From Chloroflexota bacterium (lineage in GTDB: Bacteria; Chloroflexota; Dehalococcoidia; JACPPY01): a DNA stretch of 11,327 bases. Within the stretch, counting starts at the first letter, position 1. Each line of letters begins with the position of its first letter. Below are positions 1-4,708 of this stretch, piece by piece. Made by a program: the position numbers and the translations under genes. The stretch spans positions 1 through 11,327 of the forward strand of contig JACPRR010000231.1 in the NCBI GenBank assembly GCA_016189825.1. The letters are read 5' to 3'. The notes beneath the pieces were generated by a model, which saw nothing but the letters and a program-made list of their open reading frames with translations, was not told where the DNA came from and searched no databases.

Positions 1-58
1 ACCCAGGGCGGGTGCCGATTGGCTGGATAGCGGCTGCTGTTTACCCTGAGCGCCACGC

Positions 59-84
59 CCTTCGAGTCCTTCGAGCCCTTCGAG
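59..84. repeat. Tandem repeat, 9-nt period, three copies of CCTTCGAG
   Basis: CCTTCGAG occurs at 59-66, 68-75 and 77-84, a 9-nt period with one variable base between copies. It runs almost directly into a 12-nt repeat tract. The unit resembles the CCTTCGA-type intergenic repeats common in some environmental bacterial genomes. Both periods are multiples of three. The plus-strand frame starting at position 3 is open until the TGA at 165-167, so the tract could instead lie in the tail of a gene entering from the left; I cannot decide between these. Confidence 0.7.
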
Positions 85-86
85 AG

Positions 87-122
87 CCTCAGGGGCCGCC
101 TCAGGAACCGTCTCAGGGGCCG
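87..122. repeat. Tandem repeat, 12-nt period, three copies
   Basis: Three 12-nt units (87-98, 99-110, 111-122) share the core YCTCAGGRRCCG, differing only at the first base and at two internal positions. A related sequence, TCCTTCGACAGGCTCGGGAA, follows at once and is of the TTCGACAGGCTC type found as dispersed repeats in many genomes. If translated in the frame open from position 3, the units read Pro/Ser-Gln-Gly/Glu-Pro. The minus strand is also open here, so coding potential is ambiguous. Confidence 0.7.
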
Positions 123-181
123 TCCTTCGACAGGCTCGGGAACCGTGGCGCCGAAGGGCCGGTATGACGTGGGTTAGTGCG

Positions 182-196
182 GCTGGCGAAGCCAGC
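182..196. other. Small perfect hairpin
   Basis: GCTGGC and GCCAGC form a perfect 6-bp stem around a GAA loop. It lies 15 nt after the TGA at 165-167 that closes the frame entering from the left. No clear T-tract follows, so it is only a weak candidate for a terminator. Confidence 0.35.
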
Positions 197-288
197 GAAG
201 TCGTATTCGTTGTTGCCTTTCGCGGGACGCTCACCTTTCGCCAAGGAGTTTGCACGGAAGCGCTTTCCAGTATGTGTTGTTTGGCATG

Positions 289-297
289 TGTTATAGT
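289..297 (+). promoter_or_regulatory. Extended -10 promoter candidate for the VOC gene
   Basis: TGTTATAGT fits the TGn-TATAAT extended -10 with five of six core matches. No good -35 is found at 16-18 nt upstream, as is common for extended -10 promoters. A start site near 304 would give a leader of about 26 nt before the ATG at 331, with the Shine-Dalgarno at 320-325 inside it. Confidence 0.45.
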
Positions 298-330
298 AGT
301 CCCGGCGTCTGAATGCAGAAGGAGGTTGCC

Positions 331-723
331 ATGCTGACCAGGATAGGAACGGTCACGGTCCAGGTTACCGATCAGGACAAAGCCCTCGAGTTCTATACCA
401 GTAAGCTGGGCTTTGAGAAACGCCAAGACAGCCCGATGGGGCCCGGCCAGCGCTGGATCGAAGTCGCGCCCAGGGGCGCCCAGACCAGGGTCCTGCTCTA
501 CAAGGCCACGCCGCAGGAGCCCGGGGATACTTCGTTTGAGCAGGCCAAACGCAAGATAGGGCAGCCCACGGGCATGGTAATGGAAACGGACAGTATCCTG
601 GAGACCTTCGCGACGCTGAAGGCGAACGGGGTTACCATCGTCGAAGAGCCGAAGCACCAGCCCTACGGTTGGTGGGGTGCTTTTGCCGACCAGGACGGCA
701 ACAGCTACGGGGTCCACCAGTAG
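331..723 (+). CDS. VOC superfamily protein (glyoxalase/bleomycin-resistance fold)
   Basis: A 130-residue cytoplasmic protein of the vicinal oxygen chelate superfamily, with the usual two beta-alpha-beta-beta-beta modules. Module 1 opens with IGTVTVQVTDQDKALEFY followed by TSKLGF, the family hallmark; module 2 ends with WWGAFADQDGNSYGVHQ. I chose the ATG at 331 because AGGAGG at 320-325 sits five bases before it. An in-frame ATG at 313 lies upstream of that Shine-Dalgarno and is less likely. Family members include glyoxalase I, dioxygenases and fosfomycin- or bleomycin-resistance proteins. The usual metal ligands are not obvious: there is no His in the first strand, and the Glu normally after DPDGN is replaced in DQDGNSYG. 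Substrate and metal dependence therefore cannot be assigned. It precedes rnc by 91 bp but rnc has its own promoter candidate, so it is probably a single-gene unit. Stop codon TAG. Confidence 0.85.
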   Translation: MLTRIGTVTVQVTDQDKALEFYTSKLGFEKRQDSPMGPGQRWIEVAPRGAQTRVLLYKATPQEPGDTSFEQAKRKIGQPTGMVMETDSILETFATLKANGVTIVEEPKHQPYGWWGAFADQDGNSYGVHQ

Positions 724-746
724 ACTGTATGGACGCATCGCAGCGA

Positions 747-775
747 TTGACGTCTGCGGTAGGCGCTGCTATGAT
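747..775 (+). promoter_or_regulatory. Sigma-70 promoter candidate for rnc
   Basis: TTGACG (747-752) and TATGAT (770-775) each match the consensus at five of six positions and are separated by exactly 17 nt. The -10 also carries an extended TGC at 767-769. Transcription would begin near 782, about 33 nt before the rnc start. This is the best two-box promoter in the window. Confidence 0.65.
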
Positions 776-814
776 TGCCCGCCAGACGACTACTGACAGC
801 GCGCAGGACCAAAC

Positions 815-1504
815 TTGGCTGAATTGGCAGACCTGGAACAGAGGCTTGGACTCCCCTTCCACGACAAGCGCCTCCTGCAGCAGGCGATGGTGCACCGTTC
901 CTTCTTGAATGAGAACCCGTCGTCGCCCCTTTCTTCTAACGAGCGGCTCGAGTTTCTGGGAGATGCCGTGCTGGGGTTTGTCGTTGCGGAGGAGCTTTAT
1001 CGTCGTTTCCCCGACCTTCCCGAAGGCAGGCTGACACGGCTGCGTTCGGCCATCGTGTGCAAGGATGGCCTCTGCAAGATCGCGCAACGCCTCGGCCTGG
1101 GCGAGTTCCTCATCCTTGGCCGGGGAGAGCACGCGAGCTCTGGCCGCAACAAGCCATCCAACCTCGCCAGGGCGCTTGAGGCGCTCATCGGCGCTGCGTA
1201 CCTCGACCAGTCCTTTGAAGGAGCTCGGCAGTTCATCCTCAGCCTGCTCAGCAAGGAGATCAACGAGCAGGCCAAATGCGTTCCCTGCGACTTCAAGTCG
1301 GCTCTGCAGGAGCGGCTCCACGCCGATCGCCGTGGCACGCCTGCCTACCGGACGGTTGACTCCGCTGGCCCAGACCACGAGAAAGTCTTTACGGTAGAGG
1401 TCTCCGAAGGGGGGGCAGTGCTGGCGATGGGCGCCGGCCGCAGCAAGAAGACCGCAGAGGCAGCCGCGGCGCGGGCCGCCCTCGAGAAGATGGACCAGAG
1501 CTGA
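815..1504 (+). CDS. rnc: Ribonuclease III (with a substituted active-site residue)
   Basis: RNase III cuts double-stranded RNA, processing rRNA precursors and some mRNAs. The 229-residue length is normal. The N-terminal catalytic domain contains the signature NERLEFLGDAVLG at residues 42-54, then EGRLTRLRS (70-78). A C-terminal double-stranded-RNA-binding domain runs from about residue 159 (DFKSALQERL) to ARAALEKM. The TTG start at 815 is supported by AGGA at 805-808 and by alignment of the N-terminus with the family. An oddity is that where most RNases III have LADxxEALIG, with Asp as a metal ligand (D114 in E. coli), this protein reads LARALEALIGAAYLD, placing Arg119 at that position; the following catalytic Glu (E122) is kept. 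Either catalysis is altered or this lineage has a variant active site. It starts a likely transcription unit with the small gene and acylphosphatase downstream, interrupted by the repeat element at 1513-1667. Confidence 0.93.
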   Translation: MAELADLEQRLGLPFHDKRLLQQAMVHRSFLNENPSSPLSSNERLEFLGDAVLGFVVAEELYRRFPDLPEGRLTRLRSAIVCKDGLCKIAQRLGLGEFLILGRGEHASSGRNKPSNLARALEALIGAAYLDQSFEGARQFILSLLSKEINEQAKCVPCDFKSALQERLHADRRGTPAYRTVDSAGPDHEKVFTVEVSEGGAVLAMGAGRSKKTAEAAAARAALEKMDQS

Positions 1505-1531
1505 ATGATTTCCGTAATCCGTGGATTTCCA

Positions 1532-1551
1532 CCCACGGCTGAAGCCGTGGG
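1532..1551. repeat. REP-like hairpin 1
   Basis: The perfect stem CCCACGGC/GCCGTGGG encloses TGAA. The palindrome could also act as a transcription attenuator after rnc, but no T-tract follows, so I favour a dispersed repeat. Confidence 0.7.
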
Positions 1552-1571
1552 CATGGGGTTTCGTATCTATG

Positions 1572-1591
1572 CCCCAGGCTTCAGCCTGGGG
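1572..1591. repeat. REP-like hairpin 2, inverted relative to hairpin 1
   Basis: The perfect stem CCCCAGGC/GCCTGGGG encloses TTCA. The loop is the reverse complement of the TGAA loop of hairpin 1, so the two palindromes are in opposite orientation, 20 nt apart. Confidence 0.7.
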
Positions 1592-1734
1592 TAGAGGAAA
1601 CACCACACAGGTTCTCACCCTGGCATTGCGGGCCGCATTGAGCTTGCCATAATATCCACGGATTACGATATTCTCATCCATTTACTTCTGTGACGCCCTT
1701 TGATACACTCTTTCTACCAGCTTGTCGATGCCTC

Positions 1735-1740
1735 AGGAGG
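1735..1740 (+). promoter_or_regulatory. Perfect Shine-Dalgarno deciding the start of the small gene
   Basis: AGGAGG, continuing as AGGAGGTGAT, is a near-complete match to the anti-Shine-Dalgarno. It lies seven bases before GTG 1748, which selects that codon over the in-frame upstream ATG at 1700. Confidence 0.7.
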
Positions 1741-1747
1741 TGATATC

Positions 1748-1894
1748 GTGTCCCGCGATTATCAGGGCAGAGAGAAGAAGAAGCCCAAGAAAGACGCCAA
1801 GACCAAAGCGGCTGCCATGCCCACCGATGTCCAGCCGGCGGAGGTGGAGGTGGTGAAGAAGCACCGGAAAAAGGAAGAGTCCCCCGGGGAATAG
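1748..1894 (+). CDS. Small lysine-rich protein, 48 residues, unknown function
   Basis: I do not recognise a characterised family. The product begins M(V)SRDYQGREKKKPKKDAK and is dominated by Lys, Arg and Glu. A short hydrophobic-acidic stretch, VQPAEVEVVKK, lies in the middle, and the tail HRKKEESPGE is highly charged. There is no signal peptide, membrane segment or cysteine, so a cytoplasmic, probably nucleic-acid- or ribosome-associated role is possible, but that is a guess from composition. Reality as a gene is supported by the perfect Shine-Dalgarno before GTG 1748 and by its position: its TAG stop overlaps the GAGGGG ribosome-binding site of acylphosphatase, starting at its last base, and acylphosphatase starts only 7 bp later, suggesting cotranscription. 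The unrelated repeat element upstream separates it from rnc. Confidence 0.65.
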   Translation: MSRDYQGREKKKPKKDAKTKAAAMPTDVQPAEVEVVKKHRKKEESPGE

Positions 1895-1901
1895 AGGGGA
1901 C

Positions 1902-2180
1902 GTGTCCCGGCGCGCGAGAATGAAGGCCATCGCCAGCGGCCGCGTCCAGGGTGTGTATTTTCGCGCCTTCGTCGCGGGTCATGCCGAAAGGCTCGGCATC
2001 TCGGGCTATGCCCGCAACCAGGCGGATGGCACAGTTGAGGTAGTGGCCGAAGGCGCCCGCGCGGACCTCGACTCACTGCTGTCGGAAGTGAAACGCGGCC
2101 CGCCGCGGGCGCGGGTCGACCGGGTGGAGGTGACGTGGTCGGAGCCAGAGGGGAGCTTCACCGGGTTTCGGACCGCGTAA
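1902..2180 (+). CDS. acyP: Acylphosphatase
   Basis: A 92-residue cytoplasmic enzyme hydrolysing acyl phosphates such as acetyl phosphate or 1,3-bisphosphoglycerate. The whole family fold is present: the phosphate-binding loop GRVQGVYFR at residues 13-21, with catalytic Arg21, and GYARNQADGTVEV, with catalytic Asn39. Length matches the usual 90-100 residues. The GTG at 1902 follows GAGGGG (1894-1899) closely. An in-frame ATG at 1920 would remove six residues and lacks a better ribosome-binding site. Its ribosome-binding site begins at the last base of the preceding small gene's stop codon, so the two are probably cotranscribed. It converges with the DUF362 gene, with only 18 bp between the two stop codons and no visible hairpin terminator. 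Confidence 0.93.
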   Translation: MSRRARMKAIASGRVQGVYFRAFVAGHAERLGISGYARNQADGTVEVVAEGARADLDSLLSEVKRGPPRARVDRVEVTWSEPEGSFTGFRTA

Positions 2181-2198
2181 TGAATCGACCTGGCCTTC

Positions 2199-2960
2199 CT
2201 AATGCAAAGAGGCTTCAGTGTCGCACTCGAGCTGCTGGCGGCCGATCTTGATGAGGTCAAGGTATTCGGCGGGCGCACCTATCATCCTGGCCAGCTCGGA
2301 ATCCAGCTCGTACGGTTCACCGACGAACACCTTGCCAACATCCTCGATCTCACCCTGCGTGGGGTCAACCAGGCCGGTGAGCTTCTGCGTCCCATCCACG
2401 ATTCCCAGGTCGAAGGGGAGCGTGAAGTAGAGGTCGGCGATCGCCTGGTTGATGCCAAGCGAGTACAGCAGGTTCCAGCCTCCCGCAGCCTCACCCCTGT
2501 ACTTCGCGACGGGGAGCAGGCTGATGAGGTTCATGATGCTCAGATAGGGCACATTGCCCACAACTTTCATCGGAGCGATGGTTATCAGGTAGTCGCTCGA
2601 AAGCAGCACGTTCGGCGCCCAGAAGGTGGGGGCCACGAACGGATGTGGCAATGGGTTCTCGACTTCCACCCAGATCGAGTCTTTTACATCAAGCATCAGC
2701 ACGCGCGAGTAGTCGTAGCGTAGCGTGCGGTAGATGGGATATACCGATTCCCCTGTGGGATTGCCCTCCAGGATGAGTATGTCGGCCTCGCTCACCTGGC
2801 GGATGCCATCGACCACCTTCGCCAGGATGGAAGCACTCGTGGTGACAGGCGCCGGCAGCGGGTAATTCGCGGACGGCTTTATCAATACCCGGCGCGCCCA
2901 GGCAACCGGCGGCGGTGGACGGAAAACGAACTCGCTCGAGCTAAACTCCGAAACAGACAT
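2199..2960 (-). CDS. DUF362-domain protein, ferredoxin-less
   Basis: A 253-residue protein resembling the DUF362 family. Landmarks in order are VLIKPSANYP (about residue 25, like the family's VLIKPN), TTSAS (about 40), ADILILEGNPTGES, then NVLLSSDYLITIAPMKV and SIMNLISLLP, then DLGIVDGTQKLTG, and VFVGEPYELDSELARMIG near the C-terminus, like the family's GxDPVAVDxVxARxMG. The function of stand-alone members is not established. No 4Fe-4S ferredoxin cysteines are present, unlike the longer family members. The usual His of the KTH motif is absent (PMKVV). I chose the start at 2960 because GGAGGG (2964-2969) lies just upstream. The in-frame ATG at 3005 lies upstream of the predicted -10 and so would not be transcribed from it. 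It is a single gene, convergent with acyP and divergent from the PadR gene. Confidence 0.7.
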   Translation of the reverse strand: MSVSEFSSSEFVFRPPPPVAWARRVLIKPSANYPLPAPVTTSASILAKVVDGIRQVSEADILILEGNPTGESVYPIYRTLRYDYSRVLMLDVKDSIWVEVENPLPHPFVAPTFWAPNVLLSSDYLITIAPMKVVGNVPYLSIMNLISLLPVAKYRGEAAGGWNLLYSLGINQAIADLYFTLPFDLGIVDGTQKLTGLVDPTQGEIEDVGKVFVGEPYELDSELARMIGAPAEYLDLIKIGRQQLECDTEASLH

Positions 2961-2978
2961 GTTCCCTCCGGAACTGAT

Positions 2979-2987
2979 ATTATAGCA
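2979..2987 (-). promoter_or_regulatory. Extended -10 promoter for the DUF362 gene
   Basis: On the minus strand TGCTATAAT is a perfect extended -10. No strong -35 lies 16-18 nt upstream. The start site would fall near 2972, giving a leader of only about a dozen nucleotides that consists mostly of the Shine-Dalgarno. Confidence 0.55.
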
Positions 2988-3181
2988 CTCGATTGCAACC
3001 GACATTGTGTTGATCGGAGGGTCTGTTTTCTGCTAATAACGCGATTTCCACCACTTTTCGTACCCCATATCGCCAATCCCCCACTACCATTATAACTTGC
3101 TCGGTCGCTGACCCGGTTCGCGATGGCGCCATACTATGTCCGGGCAGGCGCTCTGCTGTCCCCGGGGGGTATTGCATGGCG

Positions 3182-3190
3182 TGGTATTAT
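3182..3190 (+). promoter_or_regulatory. Extended -10 promoter candidate for the PadR-HAAS pair
   Basis: TGGTATTAT matches TGn plus five of six -10 positions. A start site near 3197 would give a leader of about 24 nt before GTG 3221 and would exclude the upstream ATG at 3176. I see no clear ATGT-n-ACAT PadR operator here, so autoregulation cannot be shown. Confidence 0.4.
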
Positions 3191-3220
3191 AGAGAGTACA
3201 TCGGTCGCCGAGGTAAGCGA

Positions 3221-3586
3221 GTGCCAGAAGAGAATCTTGATTACCCGCCTGATCTGTTGAGGGGAAACACGGAGAACCTGCTGCTCTCCTTGATCGACGA
3301 ACTTCCCCAGACATATGGCTACCAGTTGATCAAGGAAATACTGAGCCGCAGCCGCGGGTTCCTGCGTTTCAAGGAAGGCACGGTGTACCCGGCCCTGCGC
3401 AAGCTGGAGAATGAAGGCCTGATTCACGGCGAGTGGCTCACGCTGGCAAACGGCCAGCGCCGGCGCGCATACCGCATCACACCCAGGGGACGCGAAGCCC
3501 TCCACAAGCGCGTCGCCATGTGGAAAGGCTTCACGGACGCTATCAATCTTGTTTTGAGGCCGGCGAGGGCACAAGAGGCAAGATGA
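3221..3586 (+). CDS. PadR-family transcriptional regulator
   Basis: A 121-residue winged-helix repressor-type protein. The DNA-binding domain is complete: LLSLIDELPQTYGYQLIKEI (helices 1-2), EGTVYPALRKLENEGLI (recognition helix, the family signature), then the wing ANGQRRRAYRITPRGREAL. PadR proteins bind operators as dimers and often control membrane or efflux proteins. The GTG at 3221 is preceded by GAGGT with good spacing, and the promoter candidate lies just upstream. An in-frame ATG at 3176 would add 15 residues and is the alternative. The stop overlaps the start of the next gene (ATGA at 3583-3586), so the two are translationally coupled, the standard PadR plus HAAS-domain partner arrangement. 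Confidence 0.9.
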   Translation: MPEENLDYPPDLLRGNTENLLLSLIDELPQTYGYQLIKEILSRSRGFLRFKEGTVYPALRKLENEGLIHGEWLTLANGQRRRAYRITPRGREALHKRVAMWKGFTDAINLVLRPARAQEAR

Positions 3587-4599
3587 GTTCCCTGGAAGTC
3601 AAGGACTACCTGGGCGAGATCAGGTCCCACCTCCGCCTCGACCCGTCCGCGGAGAGGCAGGTCATCGGGGAGATCTGTGCGCATTTCCGGGACAAGGTCG
3701 ATGACCTCAAGGGACAGGGACTGACACACGCGGATGCCGCCAGAAGGGCGATCGAAGCGTTCGGCCGGCCCAAGGTGGTGGCAAGGCTGATGTGCGACGC
3801 TTTTGGGAGGGGAAGCTGGTCGGACGCGCTGATGGCAGCGCTCCCGCACGCGCTAGTCGCTATCCTCTTTGCCTCCCACCTGTGGCGAACGCCGGCAGCG
3901 GGAATACCCGTGTGGTTTTTCATCGTCTGCGTTACCCTCTTCGGATGGTCGCGGGGCAAGCCCAGGTGGCTGTATTCCTGGATCGGATATTCCCTGTCCC
4001 CGTTGCTCATCATCGGGTTCCTGTCTTACGGGACCGCCGGACAGGCAGTAGGTTTTGCGCTCAATGGTTTCCGCGGCGAGCTACCAGGATTGCCTGGAAC
4101 GGCCCTCGTCCTGGGTTTCTACGTCTGTGCGGCGTGGGTTGTCGGTCGCACCGTGGTACGGGTCGTCAGGCGGGATTGGTTGCTGGCTTCGGTCATGATC
4201 GTGCCGTTGCCGATCATCGGGAGCTGGCTCTTCTTCCTGGGCAAGGCAGGGGGGTTGGTGCAGAGCGACCTGCCCCCGCTCCACCTCTGGGACGAATCGA
4301 TGGCGATGGCGTTTCTCGCGCTCGCAGCCGGCTCCGCAACGTTCGTCCGCATTAGAAAGCGCCTCTGGAAGGTCATCGCCCTGGTGCTCATCGCCTCAAC
4401 TACGCTGGTGGCGCTGGGCCCCAATCTGTGGGGAGCACATGGGTTCCTGCAGCTTTCCCTGTTTTTCCTGCTCATGGTCGTCTTCCTCCTCTCCCCGGCC
4501 CTTGTGGAGTCGAAGGTGGGCCACGGAGAAGGGGAGGATGACGTCTGGTGGAACGAGTACTGGAGCGATGAAGTCTCCTCTCCCTACCCGCGAAGCTGA
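3583..4599 (+). CDS. HAAS-domain multi-pass membrane protein, PadR partner
   Basis: A 338-residue protein. Residues 1 to about 75 form the helical HAAS signature: VKDYLGEIRSHL, ERQVIGEICAHFRDKVDDL, then GLTHADAARRAIEAFGRPKVVA. About eight hydrophobic helices follow, including LPHALVAILFASHL, VWFFIVCVTLFGW, YSLSPLLIIGFLSYG, LVLGFYVCAAWVVG, VMIVPLPIIGSWLFFLG and LSLFFLLMVVFLLSPAL. The acidic C-terminal tail contains DDVWWNEYWSDE. It is therefore an inner-membrane protein. HAAS proteins are typically encoded after a PadR regulator and are proposed to sense signals; the role here is unknown. The ATG at 3583 overlaps the PadR stop, with GAGG (3574-3577) as ribosome-binding site. The open frame extends further 5' only as an overlap with the PadR gene. 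It lies 109 bp before dxs. Confidence 0.82.
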   Translation: MSSLEVKDYLGEIRSHLRLDPSAERQVIGEICAHFRDKVDDLKGQGLTHADAARRAIEAFGRPKVVARLMCDAFGRGSWSDALMAALPHALVAILFASHLWRTPAAGIPVWFFIVCVTLFGWSRGKPRWLYSWIGYSLSPLLIIGFLSYGTAGQAVGFALNGFRGELPGLPGTALVLGFYVCAAWVVGRTVVRVVRRDWLLASVMIVPLPIIGSWLFFLGKAGGLVQSDLPPLHLWDESMAMAFLALAAGSATFVRIRKRLWKVIALVLIASTTLVALGPNLWGAHGFLQLSLFFLLMVVFLLSPALVESKVGHGEGEDDVWWNEYWSDEVSSPYPRS

Positions 4600-4708
4600 G
4601 GGCCAGCGACTGTGAAGAACCTATGTTGGAAACAGCGGTGACAGGCGCCATGAATATACCCAGGCAGCCTATGCCCTCGGAAGACTAGGCATCGGAAGGG
4701 GGCCGCGC

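Larger units (their letters stand above)
1513..1667. repeat. Nested inverted-repeat element (REP/BIME-like or MITE-like)
   Basis: A 155-bp element is bounded by a perfect 14-bp inverted repeat: CGTAATCCGTGGAT at 1513-1526 and its reverse complement at 1654-1667. Inside lie two strong hairpins (1532-1551 and 1572-1591) whose cores, GGCTGAAGCC and GGCTTCAGCC, are reverse complements of each other. These are flanked by TTTCC (1526-1530) and GGAAA (1596-1600). Two REP-like palindromes in opposite orientation is the arrangement called a BIME. It sits between rnc and the small gene at 1748. No transposase is present; mobilisation in trans by a REP-associated or IS200/IS605-type enzyme is an inference. 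Confidence 0.7.

Noticed and set aside
59..122. CRISPR array
   Set aside because: The repeats are 9 and 12 nt with no unique spacers and no cas genes nearby.
1532..1591. Paired intrinsic terminators after rnc
   Set aside because: Neither hairpin is followed by a T-tract, and the outer inverted repeats fit a REP/MITE-type element better.
632..1681. 349-codon open frame on the minus strand
   Set aside because: It lies antisense to rnc and the repeat element, shows no recognisable domain, and follows the codon periodicity of the real GC-rich gene on the other strand.
2202..2723. 173-codon plus-strand frame opposite the DUF362 gene
   Set aside because: It has no domain, and the minus-strand protein has family motifs, a perfect -10 and a Shine-Dalgarno.
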